Shown: piece by piece, positions 6,207 through 14,864 of the stretch
Position numbering within the stretch: position 1 is the stretch's first letter
Layout of the letters: every line of letters begins with the position of its first letter
Source of the DNA: Actinokineospora diospyrosa
GTDB lineage: Bacteria; Actinomycetota; Actinomycetes; Mycobacteriales; Pseudonocardiaceae
Length of the DNA stretch: 64,000 nucleotides
NCBI RefSeq assembly: GCF_024171925.1
Contig: NZ_JAMTCO010000005.1
Coordinates: forward strand, 434,001 to 498,000
Reading direction: 5' to 3'
Position numbers and translations under genes: made by a program
Notes under the pieces: generated by a model
Told to the model about the DNA's origin: nothing
Databases searched by the model: none
The model's input: only the letters and a program-made list of their open reading frames with translations

Positions 6207-7457
6207 TCAGCGGCGGGGGTGCGGGACCCGGCGCGGGATGAGCAGGGACCGGACCAGGTTGAGCGCGCGGAACTCCCCGGGCACCCCGGTCGGGCGGATC
6301 AGGCCCGCCTGCAGCAACCGGTGCAGGACCGCGGCCACCGCCTGCTCCGGGATGCCCCGGTCCTTGGCCACGTCCCTGGTCGAGCGGCCCGTCCCGGCGA
6401 GCGCGGTCAGCACGGCGAGGTCGGTGCCGCGCAGGCCGTCGATGGTCGTGGTGACCGCCGCGCGCAGGTCACCGGTCACCCGGCGGGTGGCGGGACCGGC
6501 CGGGGTGGTGAGCTGGAACGGGTCGCGGCGGGCGGCCTCGACCAGGCGCGGGAGCGGGTAGAGCGGGAACCAGGTGGCCGCCGCGACCAGGGCGGCTGGC
6601 ACGCCGTCGAGCGCCTCGCAGAGCTCGCGCAGGTCGTTGACCAGGAAGGAGCGGTCCTGGCCCTGGGCGCGCAGCCGGGTGACCAGCAGCCGGGTGGCCG
6701 GGGAGTCCGGGCCGTCACCGCGCGCGGCCAGCGGCCGCAGCGAGACGGTGTGCGCCTCCGGCCGGGCCGAGGGCACGCGCGCGGTGGTGAGCAGCCGCAG
6801 CCGGGGGCATCGGCTGAGCAGCTCGGCCAGGCTCGCGTCGGCGACCCTGGCGGGCACCCGGTCGTCGACCACCAGGTACGCGGGGGTGTCGCCGACCAGC
6901 GCGGCCAGCTCGCCCAGCCGCGGTCCGACACCGCCGAGCACCAGGTCGGCGACCGTGCCGGGCAGCGGGGCCGGGCTCGCGCCCGGGTCGACCCACCACA
7001 CCGGGTCGGGCACCGCGTCGTGCAGCGCCCTGGCCACCTCCGCGGCGACCCGGCTCTTGCCGACGCCCGCGATGCCCACCAGCGACACCCAGCGCTGCTC
7101 GCCGGTGGTGAGCAGTTCGACCAGCCCGCTGACCACGCGGTCCCGGCCGACCAGTTGCGACGCCGCGCCCGGTGGCAGTTGCGAGGCGGTGGCGGGTACC
7201 GCGCCGCCGGACTGCAGCCGCAGGTGGTCCGACGGGCTCATGTGCAGCGCCCTGGCGAGCAGCAGCAGCGTCTGCTTGCGCGGCCGCTCGACCTTGCCCA
7301 GTTCCAGGTCGCGGATGGTGCGCTCGCTGACCCCGGAGCGCACGGCGAGCCGGGACTGGGTCATGCCCCGGCGCAGTCGGGTCGCCAGCAGGAACTCGCC
7401 CAGTTCCGTGGCGGGGCGGTCCTGCTTCACGGACCCGGTTGATCGTGTGGTGTGCAT
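6207..7457 (-). CDS. XRE-type regulator fused to an NTPase domain
   Basis: About 416 residues. The N-terminal 70 residues are a Cro/C1-type helix-turn-helix (RLRRGMTQSRLAVRSGVSERTIRDLELG). After a linker comes an NB-ARC-like NTPase with Walker A GIAGVGKS, a Walker B-like YLVVDD and a sensor-like LLTTAR. The C-terminal part holds a winged-helix-like region (GTGRSTRDVAKDRGIPEQAVAAVL). Large actinobacterial relatives of this kind (SARP/LuxR/STAND regulators) carry TPR or WD repeats; none is seen here, so this is a short form. ATG at 7457 is preferred: GAGG lies about 11 bases upstream, while the TTG nine bases earlier is too close to it. What it senses and regulates is unknown. It is divergent from the pnt operon across 537 bp. 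Confidence 0.8.
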   Translation of the reverse strand: MHTTRSTGSVKQDRPATELGEFLLATRLRRGMTQSRLAVRSGVSERTIRDLELGKVERPRKQTLLLLARALHMSPSDHLRLQSGGAVPATASQLPPGAASQLVGRDRVVSGLVELLTTGEQRWVSLVGIAGVGKSRVAAEVARALHDAVPDPVWWVDPGASPAPLPGTVADLVLGGVGPRLGELAALVGDTPAYLVVDDRVPARVADASLAELLSRCPRLRLLTTARVPSARPEAHTVSLRPLAARGDGPDSPATRLLVTRLRAQGQDRSFLVNDLRELCEALDGVPAALVAAATWFPLYPLPRLVEAARRDPFQLTTPAGPATRRVTGDLRAAVTTTIDGLRGTDLAVLTALAGTGRSTRDVAKDRGIPEQAVAAVLHRLLQAGLIRPTGVPGEFRALNLVRSLLIPRRVPHPRR

Positions 7458-7994
7458 GGTCGTCAAACCTCACAAGGTCGGCCACGCTCGGTGGCGGTGC
7501 GATCGACGCGAGCGACCGGTGCGCGCAGACGTTGTGTTCACCCCAGAACGCGCTGCGCGCGCGCAGGCCACCACCGACTGGCGTGACCGTTGTTCAGCCT
7601 CTCGCGTTCCCCAGTTCCCGCAGTCGTGCGGGTCATTCGCGACGGTGAGCCCCCATTACCCCTTGAAAGCTATCGGTGTGCGCGAAGATCGACAACCGGC
7701 TGTGATCTGCTTCACACACGAAGCCCGTCTGATGGAGTAATCCCACAAGTGTGCCGCTCGGGGCACCCGCAAAGGGTCCTTTTCTCGTCTTTTTGGCGGT
7801 GCGTGGTGCGCGGTGGTCATGATGTCGGGGCGCCCCGGACATATTCCCCGGCGGAATCGCCGGTCCGGAATTTTCGCGTACTATTTGACACATTCCTGCG
7901 ACCGGTGGCGCGGTGGACCGGGCCAGTCGCCCTGTCAAGCGAGTGGCAACTGTGATCTTCGGCGGTTGGGGCCGGTAAATGGTACAACTGTACT
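7458..7994. other. Divergent intergenic region upstream of pntAA
   Basis: No gene is supported. The short frames here lack codon bias and ribosome sites. Just before pntAA, TACAACT at 7984-7990 could be a -10 element so close to the GTG at 7995 that the transcript would be leaderless. A TTGACA at 7884-7889 has no partner at usual spacing. Confidence 0.5.
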
Positions 7995-9083
7995 GTGACC
8001 GCCAACACAGTCGTGGGCGTGCCCGCGGAGACCGCCGGGGGCGAGCGGCGGGTCGCGCTCGTGCCGAAGGTGGTCGAGCGGCTGCTGGCCAAGAACCTCT
8101 CCGTCGTCGTCGAACCGGGAGCGGGCGCCGCGGCGCTCATCCCCGACGACGCCTACGTCCACTCCGGGGCGACGCTCGGCGACCCGTGGTCGGCCGACGT
8201 CGTGGTGAAGGTGGCGGTGCCAACCGACGCCGAGGTCGCCAAACTCCGCGCCGGGGCGGTGTTCGTCGGTTTCCTCGCCCCGCTGACCCAGCCGGGGAAG
8301 GCCGACGCGCTGCGGGCGGCCGGGGTGACCGCGTTCGCCATGGAGTCGATCCCGCGCATCTCCCGCGCGCAGTCGATGGACGCGTTGTCCTCGCAGGCGA
8401 ACGTCGCCGGGTACCGCGCCGCGCTGCTGGCCGCCGAGCACCTGACCCGCTTCTTCCCGATGTTGACCACCGCGGCGGGCACCGTCCCACCCGCGAAGGT
8501 CCTGGTGCTCGGGGTCGGTGTCGCCGGGCTGCAGGCGCTGGCGACCGCGCGCAGGCTCGGCGCGCACACCACCGGCTACGACGTGCGCCCCGAGGTGGCC
8601 GACCAGGTCCGCTCGGTCGGCGCGCAGTGGCTGGACCTGGGCATCGAGGCCACCGGCAGCGGCGGCTACGCCCGGGCGCTCACCGACGACGAACGCGAGG
8701 AGCAGCAACGGCAGTTGGCCCGCGCGATCACCGGGTTCGACGCGGTGATCACCACCGCGCAGGTGCCCGGCCGCACCGCGCCGACCCTGGTCACCGCCGA
8801 GGCGGTGAAGGGCATGCGCGCGGGCAGCGTGGTGGTCGACCTGGCTGGTGAGTCCGGCGGCAACTGCGAGCTGACCAGTCCCGGCCTGGTCGTGGTGGAG
8901 CACGCGGTGACGATCGCCTCGCCGTTGAACCTGCCCGCCACCATGCCCGAGCACGCCAGCGAGCTCTACGCCCGCAACGTGGCCGCGCTGCTGGAGCTGT
9001 TCATCACCGCGGACGGCGCGATCGCGCTCGACTTCAGCGATGAGGTGGTCGCGGGTGCCTGCGTCACCGGGCAGGAGGCATAG
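7995..9083 (+). CDS. pntAA: NAD(P) transhydrogenase subunit alpha part 1
   Basis: The soluble NAD(H)-binding subunit (domain I) of the proton-pumping transhydrogenase, which reduces NADP with NADH using the proton gradient. The 362 residues show the alanine-dehydrogenase-like fold: ERRVALVP near the start, QANVAGYRAAL in the middle, and the Rossmann motif VLGVGVAGLQALATARRLGA at about 170-190. The family's RQD loop is replaced by an equivalent VAGYR region. The next two genes encode the membrane parts, so the enzyme is in the three-subunit arrangement common in actinobacteria. The start GTG has no ribosome site; a leaderless transcript is likely. Confidence 0.95.
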   Translation: MTANTVVGVPAETAGGERRVALVPKVVERLLAKNLSVVVEPGAGAAALIPDDAYVHSGATLGDPWSADVVVKVAVPTDAEVAKLRAGAVFVGFLAPLTQPGKADALRAAGVTAFAMESIPRISRAQSMDALSSQANVAGYRAALLAAEHLTRFFPMLTTAAGTVPPAKVLVLGVGVAGLQALATARRLGAHTTGYDVRPEVADQVRSVGAQWLDLGIEATGSGGYARALTDDEREEQQRQLARAITGFDAVITTAQVPGRTAPTLVTAEAVKGMRAGSVVVDLAGESGGNCELTSPGLVVVEHAVTIASPLNLPATMPEHASELYARNVAALLELFITADGAIALDFSDEVVAGACVTGQEA

Positions 9084-9374
9084 ATGCTGGTGCAGAACCT
9101 CGCGATCCTGGTGCTCGCGGGCTTCGTCGGTTTCGCCGTGATCTCCAAGGTGCCCAACACGCTGCACACGCCGCTGATGTCGGGTACCAACGCCATCCAC
9201 GGCATCGTCCTGCTCGGCGGCCTCATCGTGGCCGGGCTCGGCGCCGAGGGCGTGCTGGACAAGATCCTCCTGGTGATCGCCATCGCCTTCGGCACGATCA
9301 ACGTCATCGGCGGCTTCCTGGTGACCGACCGGATGCTGGGCATGTTCAAGGCCAAGAACAAGGAGCCGCGATGA
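9084..9374 (+). CDS. pntAB: NAD(P) transhydrogenase subunit alpha part 2
   Basis: A 96-residue membrane subunit carrying the alpha-side transmembrane helices of domain II. Three to four hydrophobic segments are visible (LAILVLAGFVGFAVI, IHGIVLLGGLIVAGL, LLVIAIAFGTINVIGGFLV), with the typical VPNTLHTPLMSGTNAIHGI loop. ATG follows the pntAA TAG directly and uses the GGAGG in the last codons of pntAA. It ends overlapping pntB by ATGA, so the three genes are translationally coupled. Confidence 0.95.
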   Translation: MLVQNLAILVLAGFVGFAVISKVPNTLHTPLMSGTNAIHGIVLLGGLIVAGLGAEGVLDKILLVIAIAFGTINVIGGFLVTDRMLGMFKAKNKEPR

Positions 9375-10765
9375 GCCGCGAAGTCCTCATCCAGCTGCTC
9401 TACATCGTCGCCTTCGCCCTGTTCATCTACGGCCTGATGGGGCTCACCGGCCCGCGGACCGCGGTGCGCGGCAACTGGATCGCCGCCGCGGGCATGGGGC
9501 TCGCGGTCGTGGCGACCCTGCTGACCCCGGGCATGGGCAACTGGTGGCTGATCCTGCTGGGCATCGCCATCGGCACCGCGGTCGGCGTCCCGTCGGCCAA
9601 GCAGGTCAAGATGACCGCGATGCCGCAGATGGTGGCCCTGTTCAACGGGGTCGGCGGCGGCGCGGTCGCGCTGATCGCGTGGGTGGAGTTCCGCGAGAGC
9701 CACGGGTTCGACGGTTCCCCGGCGCACGTGGCCGTCGCCAGCCTGTTCTCCGCGATCGTGGGCTCGGTGTCGTTCTGGGGCTCGCTGATCGCCTACGGCA
9801 AGCTGCAGGAGGTGATCACCGGCCGCCCGGTCGGCATCGGCAAGCTCCAGCAGCCGCTGAACCTGGTCCTGCTGCTGCTCGCCCTGGTCTGCGCGGGCGT
9901 GATCATCGGCGGCGGTGACGCGCAGCTGCTGATCATCGGTCTGCTGCTGGCCTCTGCGGTGCTCGGCGTGATGGTGGTGCTGCCCATCGGTGGCGCCGAC
10001 ATGCCGGTGGTGATCTCGCTGCTCAACGCGCTCACCGGGCTCAGCGCCGCCGCGATGGGCCTGGCGCTGGACAACACCGCGCTGATCGTCGCGGGCATGA
10101 TCGTCGGCGCGTCCGGCACGATCCTGACCAACCTGATGGCCAAGGCGATGAACCGGTCCATCCCGGCGATCGTCGCCGGTGGGTTCGGCGGGGGTGGCGG
10201 TGGCGGCGGGAGCGTCCAGGGCAGCGGCGACCAGACCGTGCGCCGCACCAGCGCCTCCGACGCCGCGATCCAGATGGCCTTCGCCAACCAGGTGATCATC
10301 GTCCCCGGCTACGGCATGGCCGTGGCGCAGGCCCAGCACGCGGTGCGCGAGATGGCCGACCTGCTGGAGTCGCGCGGGGTGTCGGTCTACTACGCGATCC
10401 ACCCGGTCGCCGGTCGCATGCCAGGGCACATGAACGTCCTGCTCGCCGAGGCGGACGTGCCCTACGAGCGGCTCAAGGAGATGGAGGACATCAACCGCGA
10501 GTTCGCCCGCACCGACGTGGCCATGGTGATCGGCGCCAACGACGTGACCAACCCGGCGGCGCGCACTGACACCGACTCGCCGATCTACGGCATGCCGATC
10601 CTCAACGTCGACGAGAGCCGCTCGGTGATCGTCCTCAAGCGCGGCATGGCGCCCGGGTTCGCGGGCGTGGACAACGCGCTGTACTTCGACCCGAAGACCA
10701 CCATGCTCTTCGGCGACGCGAAGTCCTCGGTCGCCGAGGTCACGGAGGAACTGAAGGCGCTCTGA
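9371..10765 (+). CDS. pntB: NAD(P) transhydrogenase subunit beta
   Basis: The 464-residue beta subunit: about nine transmembrane segments (residues 1-265) forming the proton channel, then a Gly-rich linker (GGFGGGGGGGGS) and the NADP-binding domain III from about 290. Domain III shows the hallmark IIVPGYGMAVAQAQHAV, the YAIHPVAGRMPGHMNVLLAEA loop and VIGANDVTNPAA. Together with PntAA and PntAB it makes NADPH for biosynthesis; the fatty-acid genes later in the window are one consumer, but no regulatory link is visible. Confidence 0.96.
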   Translation: MSREVLIQLLYIVAFALFIYGLMGLTGPRTAVRGNWIAAAGMGLAVVATLLTPGMGNWWLILLGIAIGTAVGVPSAKQVKMTAMPQMVALFNGVGGGAVALIAWVEFRESHGFDGSPAHVAVASLFSAIVGSVSFWGSLIAYGKLQEVITGRPVGIGKLQQPLNLVLLLLALVCAGVIIGGGDAQLLIIGLLLASAVLGVMVVLPIGGADMPVVISLLNALTGLSAAAMGLALDNTALIVAGMIVGASGTILTNLMAKAMNRSIPAIVAGGFGGGGGGGGSVQGSGDQTVRRTSASDAAIQMAFANQVIIVPGYGMAVAQAQHAVREMADLLESRGVSVYYAIHPVAGRMPGHMNVLLAEADVPYERLKEMEDINREFARTDVAMVIGANDVTNPAARTDTDSPIYGMPILNVDESRSVIVLKRGMAPGFAGVDNALYFDPKTTMLFGDAKSSVAEVTEELKAL

Positions 10766-10815
10766 GGGGCTTCTGCCATGCTTTGTCCGTTCGACCGGAC
10801 TGGTTGGAGGACCTC

Positions 10816-11223
10816 ATGCGGTGGACCCTGGAAGTCGTCTCGGTGCCGGTCAGCGACATCGACCGGGCGAAGGCCTTCTACGTCGACGGGCTCGGCTTCC
10901 ACGTCGACCACGACACCACCGCGGGGCCGGTTCGGTTCGCGCAGCTCACCCCGCCCGGGTCGGGCTGCTCGATCGTGATCGGCATGTCCGCGATGGCGCC
11001 GGGCTCGCTGCAGGGCCTGCAGCTGGTGGTCAACGACGTGCGCGCCGCGCACGCCGAGCTCACCGCGCGCGGCGTCGAGGTCGGCGAGGTCCAGTACGCC
11101 TCCCGCGAGGGCGGCTTCCGGCCAGCGACCGCCGAGGACGACCTGAACAACTCCGGGTTCCTGTTCCTCAGCGACCCGGACGGGAACGGCTGGGCGGTGC
11201 AGCAGATCACCGCGCGCCCGTGA
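10816..11223 (+). CDS. VOC (glyoxalase-fold) family protein
   Basis: About 135 residues with the paired beta-alpha-beta-beta-beta modules of the vicinal oxygen chelate fold: VVSVPVSDIDRAKAFYVDGLGFHVD at the start, LQLVVNDVRAAHAEL in the second half and FLFLSDPDGNGWAVQQI at the end. Such proteins include glyoxalases, dioxygenases and antibiotic-binding proteins, so no reaction is assigned. The ATG at 10816 has GGAGG seven bases before it; an earlier frame start lacks this. It overlaps the next gene by GTGA. Confidence 0.85.
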   Translation: MRWTLEVVSVPVSDIDRAKAFYVDGLGFHVDHDTTAGPVRFAQLTPPGSGCSIVIGMSAMAPGSLQGLQLVVNDVRAAHAELTARGVEVGEVQYASREGGFRPATAEDDLNNSGFLFLSDPDGNGWAVQQITARP

Positions 11224-11672
11224 GACCGCGGGCCCTGTACCGGCACCCGCTGGAGCGGGTCGGTCTGCTGTGGACGGCGTCGGCGTGCGCGCTCGGCGTC
11301 GTGCTCGCGGTGCTGCTGTGGACACCGGCGAGCGGGGTGGACAAGGTCCTGCTGGTGGTCGCCGCGTGCGTCACCGGTGCCGCCACCGCCTACCAGGCGC
11401 TGTTCCCGTACTGCTTCATCCGCGACGGCAAGATCGGCATCCGGACGGTCCGCGGCCTGCGCACGGTGGCCCTCGCCGACATCACCGGCACCAGCCGCCG
11501 CGACGCCCGCGCCCCGTTCGGCCGCGCCGTGTACCGCTACCCGGCGATCACCGTGGACGGCGAGGTCGTCCCGCTCGACCGCGCCCACTACCGGCCGGGG
11601 CACCGGCGGGAACGGCGGATCGAGGACTTCCTCAGCCAGCTTCAGGGCGCCACGACCTCCGGGATCAGGTGA
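11220..11672 (+). CDS. Small membrane protein with PH-like domain
   Basis: A 150-residue protein with two transmembrane segments (about residues 14-32 and 40-58) and a cytoplasmic domain of the bacterial PH-like type (FIRDGKIGIRTVRGLRTVALADITG, later VDGEVVPLDR). It starts with GTG overlapping the stop of the VOC gene. Its last 31 bases overlap the 3' end of the convergent glycosyltransferase gene. Function unknown; this architecture is common in actinobacteria. Confidence 0.75.
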   Translation: MRPRALYRHPLERVGLLWTASACALGVVLAVLLWTPASGVDKVLLVVAACVTGAATAYQALFPYCFIRDGKIGIRTVRGLRTVALADITGTSRRDARAPFGRAVYRYPAITVDGEVVPLDRAHYRPGHRRERRIEDFLSQLQGATTSGIR

Positions 11673-13132
11673 CCCGCCCGGACCGCGCCCGCCAACTCGG
11701 CCCGGTCCAGTTTCCACACGATCGTGTCACCGCCGCTGGGGCCCGTGGTCCGGAAGACCGGGTCGGCGTGCCGGGCCAACCAGGGCAGCAGGTCGGGAGA
11801 GGCGTAGCCGTACCCCAGGCTCAGCGGGCGGCTCTGGGTGAGGACGTAGTCGGCGCGGAAGCGGTGTAGCGCGCCGAGTGAGGTCCAGGTGCCCACGTGC
11901 AGGTCGGCGCCCTCCCCGGAGTGCAGCGCGAACTGGGCGGTCGGGGTTGTGAGGCCGACTCTCGAGCCGGGCGGGACCTTGGTGTCGAGGAACTCGCGGG
12001 CTTGCTGGTAGCCGTTGTCGGTGACCGCGCGGGCGTGGGCGGCGAACGCGAGACCTGCGACGAGCAGGGCGGCGGTGGCTGTGACCAGCGCGGGTCGTAG
12101 GCGCACCGGGAGTTCGACAGCGACCACGCCGAGCGCTAGGACGCCCGGGACGACGACGAAGTAGCCCATCTGCTCCTCTAGCGTCCCGAAGGCCAGGGAG
12201 AACAAGCCGAGCATCCCCATCACGGAAGCCACTAGGCCGACCAGCCTGCGATCTGCCCGTACCGATCGGAGAGCCAACACACCTGCGGGCACAGCTAGGC
12301 CAAGTAGGACGTAAGAGGTGCCGAAGCGGCCTAGTTGGCCTAGAAGGGTTTCCAGCAGGCTGGGCGCGGTGGGGGAGTTGAAGCCGCTGATCTGGTCCAG
12401 GCCGGCCATGCGCCGCAGCCCACCGATCTTGTGGTTCCACCAGTCCGGTAGGCGCCCCGCGATGGCTAGTGCGATGACGTATCCGGCGTAGGGCAGCAGG
12501 GCCATGCCGAAGACCTGCAGGGCTGTCTTACGCGGCAGGGTCTTCTTCCATAGCGTCGCCAAGAGGACCGGGAGCAGGGCGGGTACGGCGGAGACATCCT
12601 TGGCGAGGACTGCGAGACCGAGTAAGAAGCCGCCGAGGTAGATCAGCCACTTTCGTCGCTCTAGCCCGACCAGCAGGCACAGCCAGCCCGCGAGGATCAG
12701 AGCGAACGCGGGTGTCTCTAGCATCACCCGGCTGTCGTTGCGCAGAACGAACGGGTCGGCAGCGAGGACTACGGCACCGATCACGGCCACTACGGGTTTC
12801 GTGGTTCGTAGTAGAAGCAGGTAACCCAAAGCCACGACTGCGGCGCCGAGCAGTGCGTTCACCCACCGCAGTTGGAACACCAGCGTCGTCGGGTCCGGTG
12901 ACAGGTCGAACAGAGCGGTAATCCCGCCGTTGAGCCAGAACGTCAGTGGCGGGTGGAGATAGAAGGCTTCCCCAGCGAGGTTGGGCCACTCACCGCGGCT
13001 GACAGATAGGGCCAACCGCGAGTAGGTGACCTCATCGATGAACAACTCATTCGCCGTTGTCAGCCCCCACAGCCGCAGCGTCAGCGCCAATCCCACGACC
13101 GCCGCGCCTGCGAGAACGAGCCGTTTGGTCAT
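11642..13132 (-). CDS. GT39-type membrane glycosyltransferase
   Basis: A 496-residue polytopic membrane protein of the ArnT/PMT (GT-C fold) type, which transfers sugars from polyprenyl-phosphate donors on the outer face of the membrane. Near the N-terminus the first loop holds the family's acidic pair (FIDEVTYSRLAL, D33-E34), followed by FYLHPPLTFWLNGG and DSRVMLETP, both typical of the family. About ten hydrophobic segments follow, then a soluble C-terminal part from about residue 385. It is the last gene of the six-gene glycan operon, overlapping the pyruvyl transferase gene by ATGA. Acceptor and sugar are unknown. Confidence 0.85.
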   Translation of the reverse strand: MTKRLVLAGAAVVGLALTLRLWGLTTANELFIDEVTYSRLALSVSRGEWPNLAGEAFYLHPPLTFWLNGGITALFDLSPDPTTLVFQLRWVNALLGAAVVALGYLLLLRTTKPVVAVIGAVVLAADPFVLRNDSRVMLETPAFALILAGWLCLLVGLERRKWLIYLGGFLLGLAVLAKDVSAVPALLPVLLATLWKKTLPRKTALQVFGMALLPYAGYVIALAIAGRLPDWWNHKIGGLRRMAGLDQISGFNSPTAPSLLETLLGQLGRFGTSYVLLGLAVPAGVLALRSVRADRRLVGLVASVMGMLGLFSLAFGTLEEQMGYFVVVPGVLALGVVAVELPVRLRPALVTATAALLVAGLAFAAHARAVTDNGYQQAREFLDTKVPPGSRVGLTTPTAQFALHSGEGADLHVGTWTSLGALHRFRADYVLTQSRPLSLGYGYASPDLLPWLARHADPVFRTTGPSGGDTIVWKLDRAELAGAVRAGHLIPEVVAP

Positions 13133-14109
13133 GGGGCGGCCACCTCGGTGATCGTGTCGATCCAGTCCGCGGCCGAGCCCAGAACGGTGCCGCCGTACTC
13201 GGCGAGGAAAGCCCTGGACTTCTCCTCCCAGTCGAATCCGGCGAACGGCACCCCCATCCCCGCCGCGAACACCAACGCGTGCAGCCGCAGCCCGAGCACC
13301 CCCGCCGCGCGGCCCACCACGGCCTTCGCGAGCGCGGGCGGCAACTGCGGCCCGATCACCGGCAGGTCCAGCGCCGCGGCGAGCGCGGCGTCCCGGTGCG
13401 CCAGCCCGAGGCCGTAGTCGGCGTGGGTGGACAGCGCGAGCGCGGCCACCTCGCCGCCCCGCTCCCGCCATCTGCTCGCGGCGAGCAGACAGGTTTCGCG
13501 CAGGACCGCCATCCGTCCGGTGTCGGGAAGGGCCTTGAGCGACAACAGGAGCAGCGGCGCCTTGGCCTCGACCCCAGCGCCCGCGAGGGCCAGGTTCGCC
13601 GCTTCCGTCGATGCGGGTGCCAGCTTCAGGGCGAGGTCACCCACGACCGGCACGGGAACCCCGAGGGTCCGCGCGGACAGGTTGTCCCGCACGGTGAGCC
13701 TGCCGAACACGGCGGCTGAGCGGAGTTTGCGCAGCACAGCGGGAGGTGTTCCCGGGTAGACCCCAACGGCCAGGTAGAACGTCGCCCGCCCAGCCTTGTT
13801 GGTCGCCTCGACGACTGTGGGGAGCAGCCGCACGAGCGGCGGCAACCCGGACCCGAACATGCCACCACCCACCACCAGAACCGCGTCACACCAACGCAAA
13901 CCGGCTGCGAACGATACCGCGGTCATCGGTCGCGCTGCGACCCCGTGCGTCCACTCGACGAGCCTGGGGTTGCGCGACAGGACGCTGACCTGCGCGCCGG
14001 GCGCCAACTCGGTCAGCGCCCGCGCCAGCAACGCCTCGTCGCCGGTGTTCCCGTTGCCGAAGTTCCCCACGACGAGCACCCGCCGCGCCCCATCGAGGTC
14101 GACTGTCAT
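13129..14109 (-). CDS. Polysaccharide pyruvyl transferase family protein
   Basis: A 326-residue CsaB/WcaK-type enzyme that may add a pyruvate ketal from phosphoenolpyruvate to a sugar of the glycan. Family marks are VLVVGNFGNGNTGDEALLA at the N-terminus, VLVVGGGMFGSGLPPLV in the middle and GLRLHALVFAAGMGVPFAGFDWEEKS near the end, the last carrying the conserved R-H pair. The ATG at 14109 overlaps the upstream gene stop as ATGA; longer frames upstream belong to the neighbour. Pyruvylated glycans can serve as anchors for SLH-type proteins or change surface charge; which applies here is unknown. Confidence 0.88.
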   Translation of the reverse strand: MTVDLDGARRVLVVGNFGNGNTGDEALLARALTELAPGAQVSVLSRNPRLVEWTHGVAARPMTAVSFAAGLRWCDAVLVVGGGMFGSGLPPLVRLLPTVVEATNKAGRATFYLAVGVYPGTPPAVLRKLRSAAVFGRLTVRDNLSARTLGVPVPVVGDLALKLAPASTEAANLALAGAGVEAKAPLLLLSLKALPDTGRMAVLRETCLLAASRWRERGGEVAALALSTHADYGLGLAHRDAALAAALDLPVIGPQLPPALAKAVVGRAAGVLGLRLHALVFAAGMGVPFAGFDWEEKSRAFLAEYGGTVLGSAADWIDTITEVAAP

Positions 14110-14861
14110 CCGGTGCCCTTTCCGCGCCATGCCCTCGTTCGTCCGAAGTAGATCGCCCGGTGCAGCAGGGTCGCTGTGGGGAGGACCGTTCGGGGCTGGG
14201 TGAACTGCAGGATCCACGCCGTCCGGGTGGACTCACCGCTGTTCGAGTGAGCACTGTGGACCGTCTCGAACAGGTGCATCGCCGCTCCGCCAAGAGGTAG
14301 CGGGACGTCGACGGCATCGGTGTCCGCCACGCCCACCGTGCGCAAGGCACCTCGGCGGTCGGGGACCGGTTCGTGGGGGAGGACTCCGCGCAGGTGACTG
14401 CGGGGCACGTACCGCATGCAGCCGTCCTCCTGGCCCACGGAACCGGTGGGGATCCAGATGGTGAGCCTGCGCTCGGGCAGGCCGGACCGCTTGTGCACGC
14501 GGTCCTGGTGCCACACCGTCTCGTAGCCGCAGCCCGGCGGTTTGCGGATGCTGTGGTCGAACCGGAACCACGTCCCGGCGCCGAGCACCCGCCTGGCCAG
14601 CGCCCGCCCGCGCTGGAACACGGCTGTGCGGCGCAACCCCGGTGACAGGGACGACGGGTACAGGATCTCCGGGACCTCGGCGCCGAACTCGCCGCCGGTG
14701 CCGCCCAGGTCGAGCACGCTCGCCCGGGGAAGATCGGCGAACCGGTCGAACAAGCCGTCCAGCCGCTGCGCGACCTCGGCGACCTCGCCGGGGGTGAACA
14801 GGTCCGGCACCCCCAGGTACCCGTCCGCCAGCAGCGACCGCCGCTGTTGGTCAGTGATCAC
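14106..14861 (-). CDS. Phytanoyl-CoA dioxygenase (PhyH) family protein
   Basis: A 251-residue Fe(II)/2-oxoglutarate oxygenase-like protein. The iron ligands look complete: HQD (within ETVWHQDRVHK) supplies His and Asp, and the distal His lies in FETVHSAHSNSG with the 2-oxoglutarate-binding Arg a few residues on (ESTRTAWILQF). It sits inside the glycan operon, so it may hydroxylate a sugar or lipid part of the product; that is an inference. GTG start with a strong AGGAGG ribosome site, three bases after the stop of the flippase-transferase fusion. Confidence 0.8.
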   Translation of the reverse strand: MITDQQRRSLLADGYLGVPDLFTPGEVAEVAQRLDGLFDRFADLPRASVLDLGGTGGEFGAEVPEILYPSSLSPGLRRTAVFQRGRALARRVLGAGTWFRFDHSIRKPPGCGYETVWHQDRVHKRSGLPERRLTIWIPTGSVGQEDGCMRYVPRSHLRGVLPHEPVPDRRGALRTVGVADTDAVDVPLPLGGAAMHLFETVHSAHSNSGESTRTAWILQFTQPRTVLPTATLLHRAIYFGRTRAWRGKGTG

Positions 14862-14864
14862 GCT

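Noticed and set aside
7590..7955. Small gene in the gap between the XRE regulator and pntAA
   Set aside because: No ribosome site, no codon-position bias, no family resemblance.
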